Part shown: positions 46,998 through 58,905 of the stretch, one piece after another
How positions within the stretch are numbered: the first letter of the stretch is position 1
Layout: each line of letters begins with the position of its first letter
Assembly: GCA_030490835.1 (NCBI GenBank)
Contig: CM059971.1
Span: 122,420,564 to 122,484,563 of the forward strand
Direction of reading: 5' to 3'
Source: Annona cherimola
Taxonomy: Eukaryota; Streptophyta; Magnoliopsida; Magnoliales; Annonaceae
DNA: 64,000 nucleotides
Notes under the pieces: model-generated
Told to the model about the DNA's origin: nothing
The model's input: only the letters and a program-made list of their open reading frames with translations
The model's database searches: none
Position numbers and translations under genes: made by a program

Positions 46998-47149
46998 TCA
47001 GTTGTTGGCCCACCGTCGTGAGCTCTGATCGTGGGGATGGGACACGATTGTGGAGGAGGTCGGCGGCAGGAGGCATTGTCCGCGTGGAGATGTGGGTTGA
47101 TGATGTGATTTGTATAAAAATGGCGAGAGAGGGAGAACGTGGATTCCAT
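46998..47149 (-). pseudogene. tandem-family stub G: 5' end of an F-like copy
   Basis: From the ATG at 47149 the frame reads MESTFSLSRHFYTNHI and then NPHLHADNAS, parallel to MEATFSLSRHSYTKLI and TPHLHGVHFDHAS in copy F. Alignment becomes patchy after about 30 codons. At about 46997 the sequence changes to Tourist-like MITE sequence (about 46865-46997). Exons 2-4 are missing. The F promoter is duplicated with it (47150-47350). It is a non-functional fragment marking the right edge of the array. Confidence 0.8.
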
Positions 47150-47349
47150 GGATGGGAGGCTTGATTCTTTTAAATACGCTCCTCCCTCCTCGTACATGGA
47201 TGTGAGAAGAAAAGTTTTAAATAGCATAACAGTAACAGAGGATTAATCAAAAAATGAATAATTTAATAAGGTAGAGAAGATTAACAGACCCACTTGAAAC
47301 AGATTTGGATTTTCGACACGTGTTGTCCCCCTGGCTGCATGAAGGTGGG

Positions 47350-48764
47350 CATGGCTCCATAACCATTGTCGAAATGGAACCGAATCTGCCGTTTGATACC
47401 AAGTCTTGTACTATTTCCAATTGAGCAAATTTTTTGTAAAAACCGTATATATTTTCGAGTGAGTAAATTTTTATATTTAGTGCGTGATTGAAAATTGATA
47501 GAATTTTTTAATTAAAAAAAAATTTTGTGTAAATTTTTTTGAAATGAGAATAATAATATAATATAATATAGGTAATCATGATAAGTAAAGATAATAAAGT
47601 TAAAATAGATATGAGATTTATATGGGTAATTGTGTAAAAATAATTAAAAAGTATATAATTGTATGAGAAAAATGTTAAAAATAATTAAAATAGGATAGTA
47701 ATGGAAGTGATTTTATAGTTAAACAAACACACCGTTAAGCTAAACAAAATTCTAAAGCCAATGCATGACTTGATTTTTTTTTTTTTAATGTAGAAAAATA
47801 CAGTAAGGCAGTACTAGTTGACTGGGTTTCTTATCAACAAGGACCCGACAGATAATGATAGATTGTAGCAGCTACTGATCAGCCCAATCTCTTGAGGGGC
47901 TCGTTCATCTCATGGAAAGCAAGTGTAGCCGTGTAAGACGGGGATCCAATGCAGGCAACTAGGCCAGGTCATCACTTGAGGAAGTTGTCCATGTCCCAGA
48001 CTCCCGGAAGGAAAGTGGGCTCTGAATTGTTTATTTTTGGTCCTGAGAAATTTTCACGGCAGTTGTAGGCTTGAAATGGGCCTTCTTTGGGGGCTTTTAC
48101 GACAAGAAAGGCAGAGCAGAGCATCCATCGATCCATTGGATGGAATGAGATGAGATCTGATAACCATAAGAAGTGAAAATTTATATTATAAATGAAAAAA
48201 AGTATTTAAAATGAAAAAATTTATTATTTATTAAAGTAAAATAATATATTGGGGGCATGTTTGATAATATAAAAAAAATTCAAATCAAACTTTTCTCTCT
48301 TTACAGATACTGTATTTTTTTACTCATTTCTACATAACTGTTCATATAATTAACTTATCAATTTAACTTTATGATCATTTTTATTGCTTATAACCTTATT
48401 CTTTTTTATTCATCATCATTATTTCTATTATATCATATCATTTTTTTCATTTTAAAAACTTTTAGGGGGTATCTGTGAAGTGATAAAACTTGTTGATGAA
48501 AATGTTTTTTTGCAAAAAATTTTGAATTGAGAGAAAATAATGTTATGTCATAGGGATAATGATAAAGAATAAATAGAATAAAGCTATAATAGATAAGTTA
48601 GTTGTATGAATAGTTGTATAAAAATAATTAAAATGTAGAATAATTGTATAGAAAGATGTGAAAAATGATTAAAATTAAGATAATGTTACATAGTGGAAAA
48701 TTTTAAATTAAAATTATTGATTTAAAAAGTTTTCATGTGTAACAAACATGCCCTAATATTAAAA
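47350..48764. other. gene-free stretch
   Basis: Tourist-like MITE bodies lie at about 47480-47740, 48250-48470 and 48475-48755. The 47820-48170 segment is of normal base composition and not repeated in this window; I found no frame, RNA or family in it. Confidence 0.45.
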
Positions 48765-49160
48765 AGGTGATTTGCAAATACACCTACTTAAGTTTACTAT
48801 AATAGCAAATATACCCATATGGTTCTAGAAATTACAAATTATCCCAAATATAGTTGGACCATAATTGCAAATATACCAAGTTGGTACAACATTGTTCCTG
48901 CACTGTTACGACGTGAGTATGTTTGTAAATATATGCAAATTATGTGAATATAGTTGCAAGTTCAAAAATTAGGTGGTTATATTTAGTTTTTGCAAATATA
49001 CTTGTGCTATGATGATGCACTAATGATGTCATAATAACATAGGTATATTTGCAATTATAGTTAAATTATGTGAGGTAATTTATAAATTTTGAAACTATAT
49101 GAGTATATTTACGATTATGATCAAACTGTGCGGGTACATTTGCAAATTATCCTACTAAAA
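48765..49160. repeat. P1 foldback MITE
   Basis: Arms ACTATAATAGCAAATATACC and GATCAAACTGTGCGGGTAC, with the usual AATTGCAAATATACC motifs between. It ends at GCAAATTATCC. Confidence 0.6.
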
Positions 49161-49229
49161 AATTATTTTTCAAAAAATTTATTATTACAGGACACGCCCC
49201 GAGAACGAAAGGGGCTCACTTCTATGCAA

Positions 49230-49990
49230 CTAGGTTACGTAGAAGCGATTTTATGTAACTACTTTAAATTTTAAGATTTTGATGTTTGATAGAAATTCAA
49301 TACATTCATTGTATTTAATATTATTTATTTAGTTATGAAACCAAATTTTTTCCAAATCCAATATGTGCATAAGTCACATTTGCTCAAAAATATATATCTT
49401 TATATGTAAATTAGGGAAAATGCTTAGATCATTTACATATAAATTTGAATATTGTAATGCTTTATAGAATCATTATACATGTAGTAATGATATTTTAAAT
49501 AGTTTAGATGTCGAAAATACTACTTAAAAATTAATATTTAGTATTAAATTATTTTATTATGGGTGTGTTTGGTAAGTTGTAAAATTTTGACGAAAAGTTT
49601 TTTTTATGTAAAAGTTGTTAAATTAGTAGAAAATGATGCGATATTGTAGGGGTAATGATAAGGAGTAAAAAGAATAAATTTAAAATAAATAGGTTAGTTG
49701 TACTTGTAGTTGTGTAAAAATGATTGAAAAGTAGGATTGTTGCATAAAAAGATGTGTAAAAATAATTAAAAAAAGAATAATTATGGAGAATGAAAAGTTT
49801 TAGATTGAAAAATTTTAACTTAATGATTTTTTTGAATTGTCAAACACACCCTATATTAATTTTGCAGCAGATGAGGCTCATGTCCAGTAATACTAAACAA
49901 ATAAAAGTATTTTCATAATAATATAGGTAATATTAAACACAATAGATTAAGTAAATTTTTAATCAATTATCTAAATGTCTAAAATGAAAC
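49230..49990. repeat. M2 MITE split by T7
   Basis: The M2 body (AATATATATCTTTATATGTA, TAGTTTAGATGTCGAAAATA) runs to 49560 and resumes at 49852 (ATTAATTTTGCAGCAGATGAG), ending near AAGTTACAT at about 49998. Confidence 0.6.
49561..49851. mobile_element. Tourist-like MITE T7 nested in M2
   Basis: It starts GGGTGTGTTTGG and ends GTCAAACACACCC, 291 bp, with TAT on both sides. It is nested in an M2 element. Confidence 0.82.
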
Positions 49991-50066
49991 AAGTTACATA
50001 TAAAAAAAGTGGTTTCACGTAAGCATCATCAAGAGCGAAAAATCAAAATTTAAATCAAGAAATTAT

Positions 50067-50357
50067 GGGTGTGTTTGTTTGGGGCCAAAACTTGTCAATT
50101 AAAACTTTTCAACCCAAAAATTTTCACTCTTCATAACTACTCTATTTTTTAATTATTTTTTCACATTTTTCTATACAAACTACCCTACTTTTCAATCATT
50201 TCTACACAACTACCCATACAACTAACCTATTTATTTTAACTTTATTCTCTTTACTCCTCATCATTACCCCTATTATATCACATTATTTTCTATCAATTTG
50301 ACAACTTCTACCTCTAAAACTTTTCATCAAAAGTTTTACCTCCAACCAAACACACTC
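50067..50357. mobile_element. Tourist-like MITE T8
   Basis: It starts GGGTGTGTTTG and ends CCAACCAAACACACTC. The internal CACAACTACCCATACAACTA body is typical of the family. The left flank is TAT, but the right flank (TGT) does not match exactly. Confidence 0.7.
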
Positions 50358-51405
50358 TGTATCGTATTCTCATCCGACGGGTAGGCATGATCTGACAAGC
50401 GTCACATCCCAAATCGGCGCTGACAGTTTGTCTTGGAATCACGTGCAGGCGATGGTCAAAAGATCCTGCCCAGTCCAGCCAATGACCAGCGGTGATCCGC
50501 ATCCCGGAGCTGGATGTTTCAATGCCACTGACATCACTCATTATTTTGCGAGTTTCAGGCTGCGAATCGTGTCACGTATTCAGCTCGAAATAAACCCACT
50601 GTGATTAAAAAATTATAATCAATTTCATCAATTGTATCTAGAATTATTTATTTTATTAACTTACTAATTTTCATCCAAATTGGTTAGTGTCAATCAAACA
50701 AATATGCAAATACAACGTAATAAAATAACTTGATATAATTAACAATTTTAAAATCAATTTTTAAACATGTAACTATCAAAGATATAATTTATGTATGGAT
50801 AAATAATTGTGTAGAGTATCAATATATTTGAGTACATATGAGCCCATTTTGTGTCAAATGCATTACGACGTAAGGTGCAATTTGGTGCACTCATCATATC
50901 TCACACATATAAATACGAACTTATTTGTGCATTCACATGGACAGTAAGTCAAGGAACATTTGGCTCAAAATAGGCTTCATATAGTCATAAAATATATATA
51001 TGCATTTTACCCATTGTATTTAGAATTATTTATTTTATCAATATATCAATTTTGATCCAAATTTGATATGTGTGTGGGCTTTAATTGAAAATATTACAAA
51101 ATTAACGTAATAAAATAGTTTAATGTAATTACTAATTCTAAAGTTGTTTTTCAATAAGTAAACTATTTAAGATATAATTTACATATGGATAAAGAATTGT
51201 ATAAAGTATTAGTATATTTAAATGGATATAAGGTCCATTTTGAACTAAATGCACCGTAACTCAGTGTTCCAGTAAATGCACTCAATCATATCTATATGTA
51301 CGTAAGTAACTAATGATGTTGAGCTGATTATTGAAAGGAGTGGATTTGACGATTCCTGCTCGGATGTATCATGAGTGAGGAACGTTGTCATGTCCGTTTG
51401 TGGGT
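50358..51405. other. gene-free stretch with M2-like repeats
   Basis: 50370-50570 is balanced in base composition and open on the minus strand for about 75 codons, but the frame enters T8 and matches no family. About 50590-50900 and 50980-51260 are two related M2-like segments (TTTTAAAATCAATTTTTAAA; ACATATGGATAAAGAATTG). Confidence 0.4.
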
Positions 51406-51556
51406 TTTCTTCATTCGAATAGGAACAAGAGAAGAAAAGTCCAATCATTGATTCCTCCTCAAACTGGCAGTAGTTTCTCCGTTATCCTTTCAATGGGTGG
51501 TGTCTCATTTTCTTCATTCGAAAAGGAACGAGAGACGAAAAGTCCAATCGTTGCAG
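51406..51556 (+). repeat. direct duplication, about 45 bp
   Basis: TTTTCTTCATTCGAA followed by an AGGAAC-x-AGAG motif and GAAAAGTCCAATC occurs at about 51406 and again at about 51508, roughly 102 bp apart. The surrounding sequence has no supported gene. Confidence 0.7.
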
Positions 51557-52872
51557 GATAGATTTTCAATTTTTTTAGTTTTTTCTTTTTCTTTTTATGA
51601 ATATGTGGATGAAGAAAAGACCTTTTTAAGGTTTAAATTTTATATTGTTGAAATTTCAAAAATAGAAAAAACCTACATTTTTATGCATTGGAAAAAATGC
51701 ACATTTTTAAAAACATAAAATTCATATGAGAAAAGATCACGACACACATGTATATCCAAGTTAATAAAATAAAAACAAAACAAAAGCTTGCTTGCACATT
51801 GAAACTCAGTGCACTGGAGAAACATTGAAGCATGAAAAAAAGATATTATCCTATTTATTAGAGATAATATCGTTTTATACGAGAATTTTATCAGTAATAT
51901 AAAATAATTTAAATTTTTTTGAAAGTATTAAAAATTAATATACATTTCCTATAAATTATGATAAATACTTATTTATTCTAATTTGATCGTATACATAAAA
52001 ATAAACATTACATATGAAAACGTATATATGACATAAAATAATGTATATTTAAATGTTAATTTATTTTGTAAAAATAATTATATTATTAAATTTAAGATTA
52101 ATTAAGTCATTGTCTCAAAAAAATAAAAATCTATATAATTATTAATAAATACTCAAATATTTTTTATTTTTATTTTACAATGATTCAATATCCATTGACA
52201 GGTTGAAAATTAATTTACCTTTTTTTTCCACAAATTAATGTGAAATAAATTATTTCAGATATAATATGATAAAGATGAATGATCCTGTTAGTCTAGGTTA
52301 AACAAATGCATTGCTTAGCCCATTTTAAAAAATTCATTTATAACATTTTTTGTCTTTTTATTCATACACTTATTTACCTAAGTGTATTTAACATATAAAC
52401 TAAGTTTTACCATTGTTGGATATATATATTTTTTGAGATTTTGAAACATCTATGTGTATATATGTGTTTAAAATACACTTATATTTAAAAATCTTAAAAA
52501 ATATATACGCATATAAAAAAAAGATAAAACTTAATTTATATGTTAAATACACTTAGATAAATAAGTGTAAGTAGAAAAAATAAAAATATTATAAATAAAC
52601 TCTTTGAGATGAACTAAGCGAGATATTTACTTAGTTCGAGCTAATAGAATCACTTCTCTATAATAATAGAGGATATTATCGTATTTATCAAAGATGATAT
52701 CGATAAATACTGATATTATCAATTTTATCAAAGATAATGTCGATAAATAAAGAAATATAGTCTTGCGCTTATTTATCATATCGTCGGTTAACTAAAACGA
52801 GAATATTAGAGATGTTGTCCATATCAAGGGCACTGGTTTGGACATGATTTTTATTTAAGAATTTTAAATTAA
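51557..52872. other. gene-free AT-rich stretch
   Basis: It contains a GTGCA-type hairpin relative at about 52290-52640, with inverted GATAATATCG/CGATATTATC-like motifs at 51860 and 52670-52740. No coding signal. Confidence 0.4.
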
Positions 52873-53088
52873 ATATTTATATTTTGAACTTTGAGATTTA
52901 CATATTTACATTCTAGATCATGTAAGTATTCTTTTTTGTTGCCCACTCGTTAATGATAGTTAACAGCAAGATCTATTTTGTGAAATATGCCTCTAAATTA
53001 CATATTTATATTTTGAACTCTGAGATTTACACATTTACATTATAGATCATGTAAGTATTCTTTTTTGTTGCCCACTCATTAATAGTCA
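52873..53088 (+). repeat. tandem duplication with 129-bp period
   Basis: ATATTTATATTTTGAACT starts at 52873 and again at 53002. Both units contain TAGATCATGTAAGTATTC and TTTTTTGTTGCCCACTC. Confidence 0.85.
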
Positions 53089-55058
53089 CAACTTAATAGA
53101 AAAAACCAAAGTGTACCTCGAAATATCAAAAAATTTATTTTACAATATTATATATATTGATTGGTTAACACATTATATTAAACAAATAAATTTAACGTCT
53201 TCAGAAATTTTGCAAATTCTCATTGTAAATGATATTTAAAATTAATTTATGCGATAAATACTCCCGATGAAGGCCGTTGGAGAGAGGAGCAATAATATTG
53301 TATGCGTAATAATTAGTACGAGGAATTTTTAGAATAAATTTCATATTTAAGGTTTCCAAGAAATTTTATTATATGCTAAATTATGTTTTTAAGATTTTTT
53401 ATCTTTCTTAGTATGTTTACTGTAAATTAAGATCTAGGATTTTTGGATTTGCATATTAATCTCTACTATAAATTTACACATCCTGCAAAATAGATTCTGT
53501 TGGTGATAAGTAGTTAACAACAAGGCCTAAAATGCAATGAAAGAAATTTTATAAGTTGTAAAATGAGAAAAATGAAAGTCTTATCCATTGGTTTGTGGTT
53601 GTTGTTGTCGCAACTCACGCGCACAAGAGGTCCGTGGGATGTTGCATACAATAGACCAGCCGGTATCGCTAGTGCATTGGAAAAGTCTTATACCAAAAGG
53701 ATTTGTCACTGACACTGCACAGCAATATCCAACGCCACTGGCCAGCGATCCAAATTCCAGCAAAACGAGTGGTATCACCGTTTCGAATTCCATGAGTCAG
53801 CTAGATAACTTTCTCTCTATTTATTTTATATTTATATTTACGTAGATGTTTATCACATTAAAATTATTTTATAAATTTTTTATAAAAGATAATTTTTTTA
53901 CTAAATGTCCGTGGGATGTTTATATTTTTCTTAAACTTAATTTACTATATTCTCTCAAACCTAATTAAGTTATGTAAGATTATTTTCCTTTAGTTGACTT
54001 ATTAATTTATATTTAAATTTCCATTCAAGCTTGTTGTTCTTTTTTTTTTTTAAAGAATAATCTTGTCATTCTTAATTCCAGAGAAAATTTGCCAACAGAA
54101 ATTCCAATATGAATTTTACTTAACTTCACGTAAATAAGTTTAAATTTTTTATCTTACAACCTAAATATCCAAAATACATTTTCTTCAATTGTGCTTAACG
54201 AGTGTCAATTTAACAATGTATTAATATAAGATATTGCCTGCGAAAATGAGAAACTGAATTTTCTTAACAGTTTTAGCTAGTAACTTTATCAAGCTACACC
54301 TGTACCGGCATAATCTCTTTATTTTTAATTTATTACTTTATCAAGTTACACCTGTGCTGGCATAATCTCTTTATTTTTAATTTGTTGATGATTGATATAA
54401 AATTTAATCCATTCATTATATTTAGTATAATTTATTTAGCTAAATTTTCATTCAAAATCAAATATATGCACAAACCGCATTTACTTAAAAATAAATATAT
54501 TCATATATAAATTAAAAAATAATTTTAGATGGAATAGAAAAATACTTAGATTTATTCTCATATATATTAGAATGTAGTAATACTTTATAAATTATTTATT
54601 CATATAGTAATAATATTTTAAATAATTTAGATGCTGAAAATCCTACATTAAAATTAATATTTTTGTTTGAACAATTTAAAATTAAAATTAAATCTTTTAT
54701 TATTTTATTATATCAATTTTGCATATTTATAGATAAAGCCCTTATATAAAAATTAGGACACTAAATATGATAGATAAAGTAGATTTTATAATAATTATAA
54801 AAAATAAGAAAGTTAGAAGCAAAAACCGAGTTCCGGCAATCTACCGTCCAGCCAAACGAGTGATCCCAAAATCCCAGCATCCAGCAGACGGATCCTATTT
54901 TTTGTCTACCCTCCCGTCTTCCAAAGTCAACAGCAATTTGGCGGATTCAGTAGCTCTGCTCTCTCCCTCCATAGAAAAAGGATGCAGCCGCGATCCCTTT
55001 CCAAACCTTATCAAAAACGAGTTGTTGAATTTCCCAATATCTGTGTTCCTCCGCCGGC
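53089..55058. other. gene-free flank upstream of the first CAT gene
   Basis: 53580-53810 is balanced in composition and open on both strands for 70-85 codons, but matches nothing I know. A 52-bp tandem duplication lies at 54281-54384 (CTTTATCAAGCTACACCTGT, then CTTTATCAAGTTACACCTGT). An M2-like MITE runs about 54400-54780. The last 200 bases are the probable leader of the CAT gene. Confidence 0.5.
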
Positions 55059-56831
55059 ATGGCAGGAACGGATGATGGCGAGAAAGTTCAAGCAAGAAGC
55101 TATTGGAGATGCAGCAAGGAAGACTTCTTTCCCGAGAAGTCCTTCCAGAGCTGGTCCGCGTACGGAGCAGCCCTCGCCCAGACGGGCTTCCGAATCAAGG
55201 ACCGGCTCCTCAGCCGCTCCGACGACTCTCGGGAGCTCGGAGAGCTGCGAAGTCGGAGCGAGAATGCGATGAAGCGGTGCCTGAACTGGTGGGACCTCAC
55301 CTGGTTCGGATTCGGCTCAGTCATCGGCGCCGGCATCTTCGTTCTCACTGGGCAAGAAGCCCACAAACACGCCGGCCCCTCCATCGTGCTCTCCTACGTT
55401 GCCTCCGGAGTCTCAGCGATGCTCTCGGTCTTCTGCTACACTGAATTCGCAGTGGAAATTCCCGTCGCTGGCGGCTCTTTCGCTTACCTGAGAGTCGAGC
55501 TGGGCGACTTCGCAGCGTTCATAACAGCTGCCAATCTGCTTCTGGAGAGCGTCGTGGGCGGGGCGGCGGTCGCCAGAGCATGGACATCCTACTTCGCGAC
55601 CCTCATCAACCGCGAGCCGAATTCGCTACGTATTCGAACAAATCTCGCAAAGGACTTCAATCTCTTGGACCCGATTGCTGTCGTCGTGCTGACCGTTACA
55701 TCGTCCATCACGATGATCAGCACGAGGAAAACATCTTACCTCAATTGGGTCGCGTCCGCCGTCAACACCTTCGTCATTTTCTTCGTGATCGTCGCCGGCT
55801 TCGCCCACGCCGACACCACCAATCTGTCGCCGTTCATGCCTCACGGCGCCCAAGGACTCTTCCGGGCGGCCGCGGTGGTCTACTTCGCCTACGGTGGATT
55901 CGACAACATCGCCACGATGGCCGAAGAGACGAGAAATCCTTCGAGGGATATTCCACTGGGCCTTCTTGGGTCGATGTCGATCATCACGGTTATATACTGC
56001 CTAATGGCGCTTTCTCTGAGCATGATGCAGAAGTATACCGAAATCGACCCGAACGCCGCTTACTCGGTGGCCTTCCAGAGCGTGGGGATGAAGTGGGCCA
56101 AGTACCTCGTTGCTCTTGGCGCGTTGAAGGGAATGACCACCGTTCTTCTGGTGGGGGCGCTCGGGCAGGCTCGATACGTCACCCATATCGCCCGATCCCA
56201 CATGATCCCTCCCCTGTTTGCTCTGGTCCACCCCAAGACAGGAACGCCGATCTACGCTGGAATCTTTCTCACCGTCTCCAGTGCTTGCCTCGCGTTCTTC
56301 TCGGGCTTGGACGTTCTGTCGACGTTGTTGTCGATCAGCACACTCTTCATCTTCATGATGATGGCCGTGGCGCTGCTGGTGAGAAGATACTACGCCAGAG
56401 GAATCACCCCAAGATCGAATCTCCTGAAGCTGACAGCTTTCTTGATGATTATAATCGCCTCGTCGATGGGCACTTCGGCTTATTGGGGTCTGAGGCCGAC
56501 CGGTTGGTTGGGCTATGTCATAACCGTGCCCTTCTGGTTCTTGGGCACGGCAGGGATAGCGCTGTTTCTGCCCCAGCAAAGGACGCCCAAGGTGTGGGGA
56601 GTGCCGCTTGTTCCGTGGCTGCCGTCTCTGTCCATTGCCACGAATCTTTTCCTCATGGGATCTCTCAAGGCCAGCGCGTTTTGGCGTTTCGGGCTCTGCT
56701 CTGTCGTCATGCTGATCTACTATGTGTTCGTTGGGGTCCATGCCACGTATGATACGGCCCACCAAGAAGAGAAAACGGGCAGCGATATGGGCACCCAACT
56801 TCACGGGAACTCTGCAAATGAAGGGCTGTGA
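55059..56831 (+). CDS. CAT: cationic amino acid transporter, CAT5/CAT8-type, copy 1
   Basis: A single intronless frame of 590 aa. The family (APC superfamily, plant CAT) moves Arg, Lys and other amino acids with protons across plasma or internal membranes. Residues 1-78 are the cytosolic N-terminus with the clade's RSYWRCSKEDFFPEKSF block. TM1 carries GAGIFVLTGQEA (90-101). AVEIPVAGGSFAYL (131-144) and the FAYGGFDNIATMAEETRNP loop (276-294) are family hallmarks. TLFIFMMMAVALLVRRYY (428-445) and the PLVPWLPSLSIATNLFLMGS segment near the C-terminus follow; about 14 membrane helices are expected. The length is normal. The ATG at 55059 is the first in frame and directly precedes the conserved block. 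GC content is far above the flanks. A close tandem copy lies 3.1 kb downstream. The exact substrate cannot be read from sequence. Confidence 0.95.
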   Translation: MAGTDDGEKVQARSYWRCSKEDFFPEKSFQSWSAYGAALAQTGFRIKDRLLSRSDDSRELGELRSRSENAMKRCLNWWDLTWFGFGSVIGAGIFVLTGQEAHKHAGPSIVLSYVASGVSAMLSVFCYTEFAVEIPVAGGSFAYLRVELGDFAAFITAANLLLESVVGGAAVARAWTSYFATLINREPNSLRIRTNLAKDFNLLDPIAVVVLTVTSSITMISTRKTSYLNWVASAVNTFVIFFVIVAGFAHADTTNLSPFMPHGAQGLFRAAAVVYFAYGGFDNIATMAEETRNPSRDIPLGLLGSMSIITVIYCLMALSLSMMQKYTEIDPNAAYSVAFQSVGMKWAKYLVALGALKGMTTVLLVGALGQARYVTHIARSHMIPPLFALVHPKTGTPIYAGIFLTVSSACLAFFSGLDVLSTLLSISTLFIFMMMAVALLVRRYYARGITPRSNLLKLTAFLMIIIASSMGTSAYWGLRPTGWLGYVITVPFWFLGTAGIALFLPQQRTPKVWGVPLVPWLPSLSIATNLFLMGSLKASAFWRFGLCSVVMLIYYVFVGVHATYDTAHQEEKTGSDMGTQLHGNSANEGL

Positions 56832-56954
56832 TCATGATGCTATTTCGTATACTTGTATTTTAATCGCAGGATTTGGGCCCTTCTTTTTGGGCACAGCCCA
56901 GACGATATTGCAGTTGATGCTATTCTATTCTAAGGCACTTGGCTTTCGAGCCAA

Positions 56955-56960
56955 AATAAA
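56955..56960 (+). terminator. poly(A) signal of CAT copy 1
   Basis: AATAAA lies 124 bases after the stop codon, at a normal plant spacing, in sequence that then becomes AT-rich. Confidence 0.55.
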
Positions 56961-56989
56961 ATACATGCGTCCTGACCCTTGAACCGTTT

Positions 56990-58010
56990 GCCTATCGTTT
57001 TTCTGAGGTTTCTCTAATCCACATGGATTGTACGCCATGGCTCATGTTGAATGCGTATAGAATTTTTTTTTGAAAAAAAAAAATTAAGAGAATCCCAACA
57101 AAAGATCTCATACCTCATTTCAAATTCAACCCCAAAACATTTAAGTCCGACTTCAGTATGAATTTAATTTACAATATATATGTATATATAATATCAAAAA
57201 AGTTTAAACTCTACATACATTTCCTAATGATATTTATAAACTTGAACCCAGGCCGATCTTTACCGAGAGACACCCTGTCAATCACGTCATCTTTGAGCTT
57301 AACCCATTTACCACTTTTTTTGTTTTGGAAAATTGGACAAAAAATGAATAGCTAATTAAAAAAGGAAAGAATAAAATCAGAAACAAATAATATATAACCA
57401 CCGTAGAAATTCCCTATCAAAAATTCCAGTGACCGCATCAGTCCACAATATAACCCTTGAATCCTTGATATCAAGAGATGGGGGGAAACCTTCCATTAAC
57501 AACAAAAAAAAAAAAAAAAAAAAAGTTGGTAAACTGTAATTCGAAGCAAAAGTTGATTTCAAGGCCGGAAAAGAAAGGAACCGCGCTCACACCGTCGGCA
57601 ACAAAGCTTGGAAATATAAACAAACTCAAGGGTATTAAAACAAGAGGAGTTGCAAACTTCAGGCTGCGGTAAATTATAAAGTGTAAATTCTCAAATACAA
57701 GTGTATCACACAACCATCTTCCGACAAGAGGTGAGAGCTCATTCCAGCAACTCAGGTCAACAAAACGTCGATCTTCGACCAATGGCAAAATGCCATAACC
57801 AAAAACAGTGCCTTTACGACCATCTTTAAAAGAGAGCAAGACTTACGACGAATTTGCAAAATGCAGAACTCAGAAGCATTCTACAGCAAAACCATCGAGC
57901 ATCCATCTTTCTTGATTTTTAAAAATAAAAAATACAAAACAAAGTAAAAAATCATCAAATTTGGACAAGATCTAAGTTGGGCTACTTTTTAATAAAGGAT
58001 TTTCGTAAGT
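56990..58010. other. spacer between the CAT genes, left half
   Basis: About 57160-57310 may be a reversed tRNA-derived SINE: the minus strand has GGGTTCAAGTTTATA, a B-box-like match, and an AT-rich tail. A poly-A run is at 57507-57527. 57530-57900 is of normal composition and open on the minus strand, but the frame reads through the poly-T into polyphenylalanine and matches no family. Confidence 0.4.
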
Positions 58011-58016
58011 GTTGTG

Positions 58017-58905
58017 TGATATAGTGCACTCGGTGCAAAAACCCATTTTTTAATGTTTTTTTTGAAATTTTTTTTATACAATTGTTATATCTATATGTAT
58101 TTAACATGTGTATCAACTTTTACCATTTTTGGAAACTTTTAGATATTTATTTTTAATTTTTAAAATCAGTGGCGTTTTCGTAATTAGCACATATTAAATA
58201 CACATAGATTAACAGTTGTATAAAAAATTTTAAAAAATTTAAAAAAAGGTGAAATGCACACGGGTGCACTAATACAATGCATTTTTTTAAATATGGGGAC
58301 GTTTGGTAATGTGTAAAACTGTAAGATTGTGGGAAATAGTGGGAAATGAAAAAGAGAATATTTTGATAAATGTGAGATTGATAGGAAATGATAAGGGTAT
58401 AGTTGGAATAAATAGGTTTGTTATATGTAGTTGGTAGGTAAAATGATTGGAATCTAGAGATACAAGTGGGAAAAATATTGTAATTGATGGAACAATAATT
58501 AGCCTTAGGAAACCAAATCCTATGGGAAAACTATGGTTCTCATACTCACACGTTATCAAACATGGCCCATGTCTACAAAGCTTAACCAATACTACATGAA
58601 TCTCGGTACAGTGCACCCAAGTGCAAAAATTATTTTTAAATTATTTTTATAAAACTTGTTAATCTAAATATATTTAACATGTATATCAAGTTTTACTATT
58701 TTTGAAGAGTTTAAAATTTATTAAAGTCAGCGGCATTTTCGTAATTCATAAATTACGAAAATGTCGCTGATTTTAAAAATCTAAAAAGGTGAAACTTAAT
58801 ACTTATGTTAAATACATTTAGATTAACAGTTGTATAAAAAATTTAAAAAATAAAAAATAGGTTAAATACACCTGATTGCACTAAGGCTAAGTGCATCAGG
58901 TGCAT
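58017..58905. repeat. three MITEs between the CAT genes
   Basis: 58017-58277 is a GTGCA-type element (AGTGCACTCGGTGCA to GCACACGGGTGCACT). 58297-58568 starts GGGGACGTTTGGTAATGTG and ends CACGTTATCAAACATGGCCC, a separate TIR family. 58608-58905 is another GTGCA-type element with arms around ATTTTCGTAATT and AATTACGAAAAT. Confidence 0.65.

Noticed and set aside
50314..50541. 75-codon minus-strand frame
   Set aside because: About a fifth of it lies in a Tourist MITE and the rest matches nothing.
53581..53845. Facing 70- and 85-codon frames
   Set aside because: Both strands open over the same bases, no recognisable motif, no splice context.
55580..56804. Long open frames in other frames and on the minus strand within CAT copy 1
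   Set aside because: Arg/His-rich shadows of a GC-rich gene; the transporter frame carries all conserved motifs.
57471..57839. 122-codon minus-strand frame
   Set aside because: Includes a polyphenylalanine run from poly-T and matches no family.
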